A stretch of DNA of 8,097 bases from Actinomycetes bacterium (GCA_021827225.1 JAKAXG010000174.1:1-8097); one strand, 5' to 3'. Shown: positions 1 through 5,957, counted from the first letter of the stretch. The notes: a model not told the origin generated them from the letters alone. Numbers and translations are program-made.

Positions 1-346
1 GATCGGCGGAAGGTTTCACCACGTCCACCAGCCGGCGCACGTCCATACCGGGGCAGAACTGCGAGACCAGCCAGACCCGCCGGCGGTGGGTTCCCAGCCC
101 GTGCGCCGGCACCAGCCCGGGGGCGGTCGGCCCGATCAGGTCCGCGGCCTGTTCCGCCAGCTCCGCCGGATCGGCGTCGCGGGCCACGCCCAGGGCGATG
201 CTGCGACCCACGCCGACCGTACCCGGCCCGGGCGGGCGTACCGTCCAGGAGTGCGGGCCGAGACGCTGGAGGAGCGCCACCTCGCCGAGCCACTGAAGGG
301 AGTGGGCCAGACCCCCGGTGCTGTCGCTGTCTCGGACGACGACCAT
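1..346 (-). CDS. Kinase-like N-lobe protein (partial, runs off left edge)
   Basis: At least 115 residues are visible, starting at ATG 346-344 and continuing past position 1. The segment ending in VWLVSQFCPGMDVRRLVD matches the beta4-beta5/hinge pattern of bacterial Ser/Thr kinases (compare the family pattern 'IVPVHdvG...lyLVmEyvPG.sLreLl'). A Gly-rich stretch PGPGTVGVG is followed by IALGVAR, where active kinases have VALKV, so the ATP-anchoring lysine appears to be replaced by glycine. The catalytic loop would lie outside the window. This suggests a pseudokinase or a divergent kinase-like protein; it is a pattern match, not a confirmed domain hit. Start choice is uncertain: the frame is open further upstream, with an in-frame GTG at 373-371 (nine codons earlier), and no strong Shine-Dalgarno is seen for either. 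It lies downstream of the lipoprotein gene on the same strand, separated by a 140-bp spacer. Confidence 0.55.
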   Translation of the reverse strand, partial: MVVVRDSDSTGGLAHSLQWLGEVALLQRLGPHSWTVRPPGPGTVGVGRSIALGVARDADPAELAEQAADLIGPTAPGLVPAHGLGTHRRRVWLVSQFCPGMDVRRLVDVVKPSAD

Positions 347-383
347 CTTCCCACCACGCTCTTGACCGGGCACCGGCTGGAAC

Positions 384-396
384 CGAACTCCGTTCG
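384..396. repeat. Short perfect inverted repeat in spacer
   Basis: CGAAC-TCC-GTTCG is a 5-bp perfect inverted repeat with a 3-bp centre, in the 347-486 spacer between the two minus-strand genes and just upstream of the kinase-like reading frame. This could be a small operator half-site pair, or chance. The spacer is somewhat more AT-rich (about 430-460) than the flanking genes. I see no convincing promoter or terminator in it. Confidence 0.25.
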
Positions 397-486
397 AAGT
401 AAAGCGCAGGCGCCGGCCGTTTGGTGGCCGACAGCGACAAAGATGTTCAGAAGGTCGATTCTCCGGCGGTATCCACGGGCCGGCTG

Positions 487-1032
487 TCAGGAGCAGGCCG
501 AATCGTCCTGGACGACGTTGAGGCCGTAGCTCCACCCGTTCAGCTGGGCGGCCAGCTGGTAGGCCTGCTGCTCGGTCTGCACCCCCGACGGCCAGGGCTG
601 GCCGGGACCGATGTCGTGGCACATGGCGGCCACGACCTGGGCCCTGATGGCGGAGGCGGGGAGCTCGAGCACGGTCGGGTACCAGTGCCCGGGGTTGCCG
701 CCCCGGTAGTAGCGCAGGGCGGCGGTATTGACCTGCCCGCTGCCGCACCGGAGCGGGGCGACGGAGCCGTCGTTGCCGACCTGGAGCGGCTGGTCGCAGG
801 CGACGGTGGTGGGCGGGGCGGCAGTGGTGGTCGGCGGGGCGGCGGTGGGTGCTGCGGTGGTGGTCGGCGGGGCCGGAATGCCGGTCGCGGGAGCAACCGT
901 GGCGGTGGACGGCGCCGCTCGCCCACCGGCGGGCGGTGAGGACCCGCAGGCGCCGGCCAGAACGGCCATCACCATCGCCGCCGCCACGGCCGCCACCCGG
1001 CGGCGGGCGGTGGCGGCTGAGTCGACGCTCAT
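487..1032 (-). CDS. Putative lipoprotein with Thr/Pro linker and Cys-containing C-terminal domain
   Basis: This is a 181-residue secreted, probably lipid-anchored protein of unknown function. A basic N-terminus (RRR at 10-12) leads to a hydrophobic stretch and a lipobox-like AGAC with Cys29 as the likely acylated residue. The box is slightly off consensus, with Ala rather than Leu at -3. Residues 33-77 form a disordered Ala/Pro/Thr linker with repeated APPTTT units. The globular domain (about 78-181) carries four cysteines (C79, C96, C138, C180), enough for two disulfides, plus an aromatic-rich core (YY at 108-109, HWYP at 116-119). I do not recognise the domain. The start used is ATG 1032-1030, which has GGAG just upstream; an in-frame ATG at 1044 would add four residues. 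It is divergent from the DinB gene across an 80-bp gap. Much longer upstream extensions of this frame run antisense through the next two genes and are not real. Confidence 0.8.
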   Translation of the reverse strand: MSVDSAATARRRVAAVAAAMVMAVLAGACGSSPPAGGRAAPSTATVAPATGIPAPPTTTAAPTAAPPTTTAAPPTTVACDQPLQVGNDGSVAPLRCGSGQVNTAALRYYRGGNPGHWYPTVLELPASAIRAQVVAAMCHDIGPGQPWPSGVQTEQQAYQLAAQLNGWSYGLNVVQDDSACS

Positions 1033-1111
1033 TCGCTCCGCCATCGAGGTATCACACTGCCCCGGTTCCATTCCGAATGCCAAGCGGCCGCCGGTCTGGA
1101 ATGCTGCCGGC

Positions 1112-1621
1112 ATGCCTTCCCATCCAGCGACCTCCGTGGAGGATGTAATAGACCAGCCGGTCCGGGCCCAGTTCGAGGCGTTCCTCGACACCCACCGCCT
1201 GGGACTCAACCGCTGCCTGGACGGCCTGACCGAGGAGCAGGCCCGCCGGTCCCTCGTGCCGTCGAGGACAACGCTCCTGGGCCTGGTGAAGCACGCCACC
1301 TTCGTGGAGAAGGTGTGGTTCGACGAGGCCATCACATGCCGGTCACGGGCCGAGATCGGCATCCCCGCCACCCCGGACGAGTCCTTCGTCCTGAGCGACG
1401 ACGACACCATCGCCGGCGTCCAACTGGCCCACCGCCAGGCGTGCCAATCCTCCCGGCAGGCGACCGCGTCCCTGGGGCTGGACGACCTGCTGCGCGGCAA
1501 CCGGCGCGGCCCCCTGCCGCTGGGCTGGGTGTACCTCCACGTCCTGCGGGAGCTGGCCCAGCACTGCGGCCACGCCGACATCCTCCGGGAGCAGATCCTC
1601 GCTTTCACCCCACCGGGGTGA
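1112..1621 (+). CDS. DinB family (DUF664-like) protein
   Basis: This 169-residue soluble protein of the DinB/YfiT four-helix superfamily is close to the usual length. The family includes metal-dependent thiol-handling enzymes that use mycothiol or bacillithiol, and many members of unknown substrate. The signature is clear: LLGLVKH with His61 in the second helix, and ELAQHCGHADILREQI near the C-terminus, giving His151 and His154. Together these are the expected metal-binding histidine triad. The segment at 36-49 (LDGLTEEQARRSLV) is also typical. The start at ATG 1112 is chosen because family similarity begins shortly after it; no strong ribosome-binding site precedes it, and the upstream in-frame extension runs antisense through the lipoprotein gene. 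The heliorhodopsin gene begins 36 bp downstream on the same strand. The exact reaction cannot be told from sequence. Confidence 0.88.
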   Translation: MPSHPATSVEDVIDQPVRAQFEAFLDTHRLGLNRCLDGLTEEQARRSLVPSRTTLLGLVKHATFVEKVWFDEAITCRSRAEIGIPATPDESFVLSDDDTIAGVQLAHRQACQSSRQATASLGLDDLLRGNRRGPLPLGWVYLHVLRELAQHCGHADILREQILAFTPPG

Positions 1622-1647
1622 CGCCGGCTTCGCCGCCCGGTCATAAC
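1618..1647 (+). promoter_or_regulatory. Candidate promoter for heliorhodopsin gene
   Basis: GTGACG (1618-1623, overlapping the DinB stop) and CATAAC (1642-1647) each match four of six bases of the -35 and -10 consensus, with an 18-bp spacer. Initiation would fall only a few bases before ATG 1658. It may give the heliorhodopsin gene its own promoter within a cluster otherwise transcribed from upstream. This is a weak motif match in GC-rich DNA. Confidence 0.25.
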
Positions 1648-1657
1648 CGTCGAGGTG

Positions 1658-2470
1658 ATGGCCACCTCCACCGCCCCGCCCAGCCACAGAGACCCCGCCT
1701 CGGCCGGCTCCCGATCCCTGCTGCCCCGGCTGCGCCCGTACAACCTGGCCGCGGCCGGGCTCCACGCGGCCCAGGCGGTGGCCGTCGTGGTACTGGCCAA
1801 CCAGTTCTCCCTGCCGGTACGGGCCCGCTACATGACCGGCCCGCCGGGGCCGGGAGTGGGCCAGCAGACGGTGACCCTCTTCAGCGTCCGTTTCGCCTGG
1901 GCCATAGCTGCGTTCTTCGGCCTGTCCGCTCTGGCGCACCTCTTCGTGGCCGGGCCGGGCTGGGACTCCTACAAGGCTCAGCTGACGCGGGGGCGCAACC
2001 CCTACCGGTGGCTCGAGTACTCGCTCAGCGCATCGATCATGGTGGTCCTGATCGCCATGCTCGTCGGCATAGACGACATCGCCGCCCTGATCGCCCTGGT
2101 CGGCGTGAACGCCTCCATGATCGGCTTCGGCTGGATGCAGGAGCGCTACGAGACCCCCGGGGCGAGCATGCAGCCGTTCTGGATCGGCTGCCTGGCCGGC
2201 GCCATCCCCTGGATCGCCATCGGCGTCTACCTCATCGGGCCCGGCGCCAACCTCCACCCGCCGGGGTTCGTCTACGGCATCTTCTTCAGCATCTTCGCCG
2301 CGTTCAACTGCTTCGCCGTGAACCAGTGGCTCCAGTACCGCCGGGTGGGGAGATGGAAGGACTATCTGGTGGGTGAGCGGGCCTACGTGACCCTCTCGCT
2401 GGTGGCCAAGAGCCTGCTGGCCTGGCAGATCTTCGCTTCCACCCTCGCCTCCAGCTCCACCCCCCGGTAG
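1658..2470 (+). CDS. Heliorhodopsin
   Basis: This 270-residue seven-helix retinal protein belongs to the heliorhodopsin family, which is distant from type-1 pumps, inserts with inverted topology (N-terminus inside) and is thought to be photosensory rather than a pump. The diagnostic elements are all present. The retinal Schiff-base lysine is K251 in SLVAKSLLAWQ (helix 7). The counterion is E120 in RWLEYSLSASIM (helix 3). H36 and H94 align by spacing with the conserved histidines near the Schiff base of the founding protein 48C12 (H23, H80), and S247 aligns with its S237. Hydrophobic helices fall at about 30-48, 78-98, 119-137, 141-160, 173-193, 203-222 and 241-262. ATG 1658 is used; GTG 1655 is directly adjacent, and GAGG sits immediately upstream, too close for ideal spacing. 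No carotenoid cleavage or retinal-synthesis gene lies in the window, so retinal would come from elsewhere in the genome or from outside. Confidence 0.96.
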   Translation: MATSTAPPSHRDPASAGSRSLLPRLRPYNLAAAGLHAAQAVAVVVLANQFSLPVRARYMTGPPGPGVGQQTVTLFSVRFAWAIAAFFGLSALAHLFVAGPGWDSYKAQLTRGRNPYRWLEYSLSASIMVVLIAMLVGIDDIAALIALVGVNASMIGFGWMQERYETPGASMQPFWIGCLAGAIPWIAIGVYLIGPGANLHPPGFVYGIFFSIFAAFNCFAVNQWLQYRRVGRWKDYLVGERAYVTLSLVAKSLLAWQIFASTLASSSTPR

Positions 2471-2485
2471 CAGCCGGACCGGAAC

Positions 2486-2499
2486 GGGGCGGCGGCCCC
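2486..2499 (+). other. GC hairpin between heliorhodopsin and oxidoreductase genes
   Basis: GGGGC-GGCG-GCCCC forms a perfect 5-bp stem with a 4-base loop in the 63-bp intergenic gap. There is no T-run after it, so it is not a classical terminator. It could be an RNA-stability or attenuation element, or simple GC-rich chance. Confidence 0.25.
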
Positions 2500-2520
2500 T
2501 GCCATCCAGTCGAAGGTGGA

Positions 2521-2526
2521 TAGGGT
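2521..2526 (+). promoter_or_regulatory. TAGGGT -10 box, possible leaderless start
   Basis: TAGGGT fits the actinobacterial -10 pattern TAnnnT and ends 7 bp before ATG 2534. That distance would place the transcription start at or next to the ATG, giving a leaderless mRNA. The overlapping AGGGTG (2522-2527) could instead act as a Shine-Dalgarno at 6-nt spacing. No good -35 is visible. Confidence 0.4.
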
Positions 2527-2533
2527 GCCGGCC

Positions 2534-3421
2534 ATGACCATCGACATCGGCCGGATCGGGATCTGGACCTCGGCGCTGGAGTCCCAGCCGGCGGAGCGGG
2601 CCCGCCAGGCGGCGCGGGAGCTCGAAGCCATGGGGTTCCCCATCCTGTGGATCAACGAGACGACCGGCCGGGACCCGTTCGTCCTGGCCGCCATGCTGCT
2701 GTCATCGACGTCGAAGCTGAAGCTGGCCACCGGCATCGCCAACATCTACGCCCGCGACGCCCTGACCATGGCGGCCAGCCAGAAGACCCTGGCCGAGGCC
2801 TTCCCCGGCCGGTTCGTCCTGGGCCTCGGCGTCAGCAGCCCGGTACTGGTCGAGCGGGTCAGGAAGCACTCCTACGACAGGCCCCTCAGCTACATGCGCG
2901 ACTACCTCGACGCCATGGACGCCGCCCCCTACCACTCCGTCCCGCCGGCGGAGACCCCGCCCCGGGTCCTGGCCGCCCTCGGCCCGAGGATGCTCGAGCT
3001 GGCCGCCACCCGCGCCCAGGGCGCCCACCCCTACCTCACCACCCCCGAGCACACCGGCCGGGCCCGGGAGATCATCGGTCCCGGCGTGCTGCTGGCCCCG
3101 GAGCAGATGGTGGTGCTCGAGCGCGACCCCGACACCGCCAGGCGCACCGCCCGGGCGGCGGTGAGCTTCTACCTGCGGGCCCCCGGCTACCTGGCGAACC
3201 TGCGACGCCTGGGGTTCGGCGACGACGACTGGGCCGACCCCAAGAACCCGTCGGACCGGCTCATCGACGCCATCGTGGCGTGGGGGGACACCGACGCCGT
3301 CGTCCGCCGCATCGCGGAGCACCACGACGCCGGGGCCGACCACGTCTGCGTGCAGGTCCTGACTCCCCCCGGCGAGCTGCCCCTGGCCCAGTGGCGGGAC
3401 CTGGCGGCCGCCGTCCTCTAG
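2534..3421 (+). CDS. LLM-class F420-dependent oxidoreductase (TIGR03620-like)
   Basis: This 295-residue luciferase-like TIM-barrel oxidoreductase is of normal length for the short actinobacterial subfamily. These cytoplasmic enzymes usually bind cofactor F420; the substrate is unknown. Family landmarks are GRIGIWT at the first strand (6-12), the LATGIANIYARDALTMA segment (64-80) and the PGRFVLGLGVSS strand-loop (91-102). Another is GPRMLELAATRAQGAHPYL at about 150-168, followed by TTPEHT, a signature of the TIGR03620 group. ATG 2534 is preferred over the upstream GTG codons at 2516 and 2525 because it is at the right distance from TAGGGT/AGGGTG and the first barrel strand begins at once. It lies 63 bp after the heliorhodopsin gene on the same strand, so it may be co-transcribed with it or have its own promoter. 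Confidence 0.92.
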   Translation: MTIDIGRIGIWTSALESQPAERARQAARELEAMGFPILWINETTGRDPFVLAAMLLSSTSKLKLATGIANIYARDALTMAASQKTLAEAFPGRFVLGLGVSSPVLVERVRKHSYDRPLSYMRDYLDAMDAAPYHSVPPAETPPRVLAALGPRMLELAATRAQGAHPYLTTPEHTGRAREIIGPGVLLAPEQMVVLERDPDTARRTARAAVSFYLRAPGYLANLRRLGFGDDDWADPKNPSDRLIDAIVAWGDTDAVVRRIAEHHDAGADHVCVQVLTPPGELPLAQWRDLAAAVL

Positions 3422-3492
3422 CCCAGAAGGAGGCTGAGGAAGGGACCTTCACCACCATCCACTGACGCGGTCTGGCCCTGACCTGGTCCCTG

Positions 3493-3498
3493 TAGCGT
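3493..3498 (+). promoter_or_regulatory. Possible -10 box upstream of small lipoprotein gene
   Basis: TAGCGT fits TAnnnT and would give a leader of roughly 45 nt that includes the strong ribosome-binding site at 3536-3542. No clear -35 accompanies it. Confidence 0.25.
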
Positions 3499-3535
3499 GG
3501 GCGCCAGCGGATGAACCGGAGCGGCGCGTGACATA

Positions 3536-3542
3536 GGGGAGG
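3536..3542 (+). promoter_or_regulatory. Strong ribosome-binding site fixing a GTG start
   Basis: GGGGAGG lies 7 nt before GTG 3550 and is the best Shine-Dalgarno in the window. It favours GTG 3550 over the out-of-frame ATG at 3543. Confidence 0.7.
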
Positions 3543-3549
3543 ATGCTCT

Positions 3550-3936
3550 GTGAGGACGCGGTGGCGGACCGTACCTGTGGTGGCGATGCTGGTGCTGGCC
3601 GGATGCGGGAGCAGCCACCCGCAGGCGTCGAGCACCCCCACCACGGGGGCAGCCACGACGATGACCACACCGCTGACGACGACCGCAACACCGCCGACGA
3701 CGACCCCGCCGGCCACCACGAGCCCGACGACCGCCGCCCCCGCACCGCCGCTGTTCTCCTTCCACGGCCAGGCGGGGATAGACGGCAGCCTCACCCTCGT
3801 GAGCAACGGCCCCTACCAGCCCGGCAGGACGTTCAACGGCACGTGGCAGACACTGGGGCTGGCACTGACGCGCTGCTCCTCCTATCTGCGATCCACCGCA
3901 ACGCCCGATCCATCCTGCAGCTTCGACTGGTCGTAG
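3550..3936 (+). CDS. Small Thr/Pro-rich lipoprotein
   Basis: This 128-residue predicted lipoprotein starts at GTG 3550. The signal peptide (RTRWR then a hydrophobic run) ends in a perfect lipobox LAGC with Cys19. Residues 25-67 are a low-complexity Thr/Pro/Ala linker. The small C-terminal domain (about 68-128) has two cysteines, C109 and C123, likely a disulfide, and matches nothing I recognise. The architecture (lipobox, Thr/Pro linker, small Cys-containing domain) repeats that of the lipoprotein at 487-1032, though the domains do not look alike by eye. The last 55 bp overlap the 3' end of the opposite-strand gene ending at 3882. Confidence 0.82.
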   Translation: MRTRWRTVPVVAMLVLAGCGSSHPQASSTPTTGAATTMTTPLTTTATPPTTTPPATTSPTTAAPAPPLFSFHGQAGIDGSLTLVSNGPYQPGRTFNGTWQTLGLALTRCSSYLRSTATPDPSCSFDWS

Positions 3937-4826
3937 CCGCCGGCCGGGCGGGGATGCGCACCGAGTATCCAGCCCTCCTCGCGCCGGACGTCCCCGTCGG
4001 GAGGAACGGCCGCGAACATCTCAGCCAGAGTCCGGCACCGGTCCTGGTCCTGCCATGAGCGCACCACGGCCCGGACCTGTCGTTGATCGCGGCAGCTCCC
4101 CGGCTCGTGATCGAACGGAACGGCGGAGGGCCAGACCTCGACGTGCACGACCCCCGCCGTCCCGACCGGGATGAGCGGCACGGTCACCTCGAACGGCCAC
4201 ACCAGGCTCACGTCACGCAACCGGGGATCCCAGCGCAGGCGGTGGACCACCGGGATGCCGAGCAGGGCCTGACTGCCGACCGACCCGGCGTAGGCCAGCT
4301 TCCACACCGACTGGGGGCGACGACCCACCCCGTGCAGCGCCAGCTCGGCCCGCCGCCACTCGGCCAGGCGGCCGTAGGTCACGGTCTTCGTCGCCGCCAC
4401 GTGGGCGTCGGGCTGTGTGGCCGGGCGACCCCAGAACGGTGCGTCGGGACCCAACATCCGGTTGACGGCAGCCGCCACCTGGAAACGGTTGCTCTCGTTG
4501 CCGGCGCTGTCCTCCACCCGGTCGGTCAGGTAGCGCCATACGCCGATCCAGGAGTCATCGACCCCCAGGGCGGCCGCGAACCCCGCCGGGTATCCGAGGG
4601 GGAAGTCGAAGCCGACCAGGACCCGCTCGCCGCGCCCGGCCGCGTCCACCAGCTGCCCCTGCAGCCAGTCCTCGGCCCGGCGCCGGGTCCGGAGGTTCAC
4701 AGTCTCGACCCTGTCTCCACCAGCGGCGCCGGCGGCGACCCAGATGCTGTCCCTGCCGAGCTTCGGCGAGTTGTTCGCGCTCCAATCCACGGCGATGTAG
4801 CGGTCGAAGAGAGCCGGGCCGGGCAC
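3882..4826 (-). CDS. Conserved protein with VDWSA motif, RNase H-like fold suspected
   Basis: This 314-residue soluble protein of unconfirmed function has RYIAVDWSA (D14) at its first strand and VLVGFDFPLGYPAGFAAALG (D74) later. The two strand-end aspartates resemble the arrangement in RNase H-like folds such as DUF429. Further conserved-looking blocks are ESNRFQVAAAVNRML (about 111-125), FWGRP, VWPFEVTVPLIPVG and EEGWILGAHP near the C-terminus. Related proteins are sometimes labelled as cobalamin or molybdopterin cofactor proteins, but I would not transfer those names. GTG 4826 is the start, without a Shine-Dalgarno but with a TAACGT box just upstream, consistent with a leaderless mRNA. A long plus-strand frame (4083-4895) mirrors it and is a shadow. 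Confidence 0.83.
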   Translation of the reverse strand: MPGPALFDRYIAVDWSANNSPKLGRDSIWVAAGAAGGDRVETVNLRTRRRAEDWLQGQLVDAAGRGERVLVGFDFPLGYPAGFAAALGVDDSWIGVWRYLTDRVEDSAGNESNRFQVAAAVNRMLGPDAPFWGRPATQPDAHVAATKTVTYGRLAEWRRAELALHGVGRRPQSVWKLAYAGSVGSQALLGIPVVHRLRWDPRLRDVSLVWPFEVTVPLIPVGTAGVVHVEVWPSAVPFDHEPGSCRDQRQVRAVVRSWQDQDRCRTLAEMFAAVPPDGDVRREEGWILGAHPRPAGGYDQSKLQDGSGVAVDRR

Positions 4827-4832
4827 AACGGA

Positions 4833-4838
4833 ACGTTA
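4833..4838 (-). promoter_or_regulatory. TAACGT -10 box, possible leaderless start
   Basis: On the minus strand TAACGT (TAnnnT) is followed by 6 nt and then GTG 4826. That spacing suits a leaderless transcript and explains the absence of a ribosome-binding site. The -35 region is not recognisable. Confidence 0.42.
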
Positions 4839-4975
4839 GGCCCGCTGGCGGCCGGGCCTGCGACGCCCCCACGGGACCCACGCACCGGCGGCTGAATGGT
4901 GCCATGGCTCCGGCGCCGGAGAAACCGACTTTCGGACCCATCGGGAGCGCCGCCCGCGGCGATTGGATGTGGTCG

Positions 4976-4981
4976 AGGAGG
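4976..4981 (+). promoter_or_regulatory. Ribosome-binding site for SHOCT gene
   Basis: AGGAGG lies 11 nt before ATG 4993. The spacing is long but the match is perfect, and it sits downstream of the alternative TTG 4963 and GTG 4969 starts, which argues against them. Confidence 0.55.
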
Positions 4982-4992
4982 TTCCCGACATC

Positions 4993-5286
4993 ATGTACGG
5001 ATGGCACGACGGAGGATGGGGTTGGGGCACCTGGGTGCTCATGATCATCCTGATGGTCCTGTTCTGGTCGGCCATCGCCGCGGTGGTGATGATGTTCTTC
5101 CGTAACTGGCGGGGCGGCTACTCCCCCGGTTACTCCGCTCCCCCGCCCCCGCCGCCTCCCGGCGCGGCCGGACCGGGTGGGGGCGGGCCGGAGTCGGCGA
5201 TACGCGTGCTGGAGGAACGCTTCGCCCGCGGTGAGATCGACGCCGAGGAGTTCACCAAGCGGCGGGACCTCCTGCGAAGCCCATGA
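4993..5286 (+). CDS. Small membrane protein with C-terminal SHOCT domain
   Basis: This 97-residue protein has a Trp/Gly-rich N-terminus (MYGWHDGGWGWG) and a single strongly hydrophobic helix at about 14-36. A Gly/Pro linker with seven consecutive prolines (50-56) follows, then a SHOCT motif at about 68-95 (AIRVLEERFARGEIDAEEF then TKRRDLL). SHOCT is a short C-terminal helical motif found on many small membrane proteins and is thought to mediate oligomerisation or protein contacts. Its stop overlaps the cupredoxin start as ATGA (5283-5286), so the two are almost certainly co-transcribed and probably translationally coupled. ATG 4993 is chosen for its upstream AGGAGG and the family-typical N-terminus. 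A direct role is not known; pairing with a cupredoxin suggests a membrane partner for copper or electron transfer. Confidence 0.88.
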   Translation: MYGWHDGGWGWGTWVLMIILMVLFWSAIAAVVMMFFRNWRGGYSPGYSAPPPPPPPGAAGPGGGGPESAIRVLEERFARGEIDAEEFTKRRDLLRSP

Positions 5287-5852
5287 AACCGAGTCAGGTC
5301 ACCGGTCGCTGGTTCGCCGTGATCGTGGCCGTGGTGGTCCTCCTGGCCGGGGCCACCACGGTCGGGGTGGCGGCGGCCACCGGGGCGTTCCGCCACTCCT
5401 ACCCCTCGCCGAGCGGCGCCTGCAGCGCACCGTCGCATCTACCCGGAGCGGTGGTGAACGTGACTGTCACCAACATGGGACGGGGAATGATGTGGGGCGG
5501 AGCGGCTACCGGCGGGATGATGAGGATCTACATCGACCGCGCTCAGGTCCCGGCCGGGACGGTGTCCCTGCGGGTGGCCAATACCGGCAGCCTGGTGCAC
5601 GAGCTGGTGGTCCTGCCCCTGCCCGCCGGCCAGCAGGTCGGGGAACGCCAGGTCGGCCCGGACAACACCGTGGACGAGACGGGCTCCCTCGGTGAGGCGT
5701 CCAGGACCTGCGGCGCCGGCGCCGGCGACGGCATCGATCCCGGCACGGTGGGATGGGTAACGCTCGAGCTCCCCGCCGGCAACTACGAGTTGATCTGCAA
5801 CCTCCCCGGCCACTACGGCGCAGGTATGTACGCCGAACTCACCGTCGCATAG
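5283..5852 (+). CDS. Membrane-anchored cupredoxin (sulfocyanin/plastocyanin-like)
   Basis: This 189-residue protein has an N-terminal hydrophobic anchor or uncleaved signal (about 11-32), so the domain is outside the cytoplasm. The type-1 copper ligands are all visible: H106 in SLVHEL, then C172, H177 and M182 in LICNLPGHYGAGM. The C-x4-H-x4-M spacing is typical of small blue copper proteins, with sulfocyanin-like flavour. C47 and C143 may form an extra disulfide. A Met-rich loop (M65, M69, M70, M79, M80) near the start of the fold could be a second soft-metal contact. Expected role: one-electron carrier, for example to a terminal oxidase, or copper binding at the cell surface. It is coupled to the upstream SHOCT gene by a 4-bp overlap. 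No oxidase or copper ATPase lies in the window to fix its partner. Confidence 0.92.
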   Translation: MKPSQVTGRWFAVIVAVVVLLAGATTVGVAAATGAFRHSYPSPSGACSAPSHLPGAVVNVTVTNMGRGMMWGGAATGGMMRIYIDRAQVPAGTVSLRVANTGSLVHELVVLPLPAGQQVGERQVGPDNTVDETGSLGEASRTCGAGAGDGIDPGTVGWVTLELPAGNYELICNLPGHYGAGMYAELTVA

Positions 5853-5866
5853 CCGGATGGCCCGGC
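5852..5866 (+). terminator. Weak hairpin after cupredoxin gene
   Basis: GCCGG-ATGGC-CCGGC, a 5-bp stem with 5-base loop, starts at the last base of the cupredoxin stop codon. It lacks a T-tract, so termination here is only a possibility. Confidence 0.2.
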
Positions 5867-5957
5867 GGGGCACCTCTGCGCCCAGCGTCCCGTCCGGCCC
5901 CACATCTCGGGTGCTGCGTCGGGGCGGATCAGCATTGCGAGGGCCGCCGTGACTTGA

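Noticed and set aside
136..357. 73-residue minus-strand frame
   Set aside because: Lies within the kinase-like gene in another frame; Ser/Arg/Trp-rich shadow composition.
1041..1069. GGAACC (1069-1064, minus strand) as an ECF-type -35 for the lipoprotein gene
   Set aside because: The sequence 16-17 bp downstream is not a recognisable ECF -10 and would overlap the ATG at 1044.
728..1111. Upstream extension of the DinB frame
   Set aside because: It runs antisense through the lipoprotein and its signal peptide; DinB similarity begins only after ATG 1112.
487..1800. 437-residue minus-strand reading frame
   Set aside because: Only the last 181-185 residues are real (lipoprotein). The upstream part is antisense to the DinB and heliorhodopsin genes, which have clear family signatures.
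1315..2376. 353-residue plus-strand frame, Pro/Arg-rich
   Set aside because: Low-complexity shadow of DinB and heliorhodopsin in another frame.
3418..3765. Arg/Gly-rich minus-strand frames opposite the small lipoprotein
   Set aside because: They mirror the Thr/Pro linker codons and have no signal or family feature.
4083..4895. 270-residue plus-strand frame
   Set aside because: Antisense shadow of the VDWSA protein, with no family features and no ribosome-binding site.
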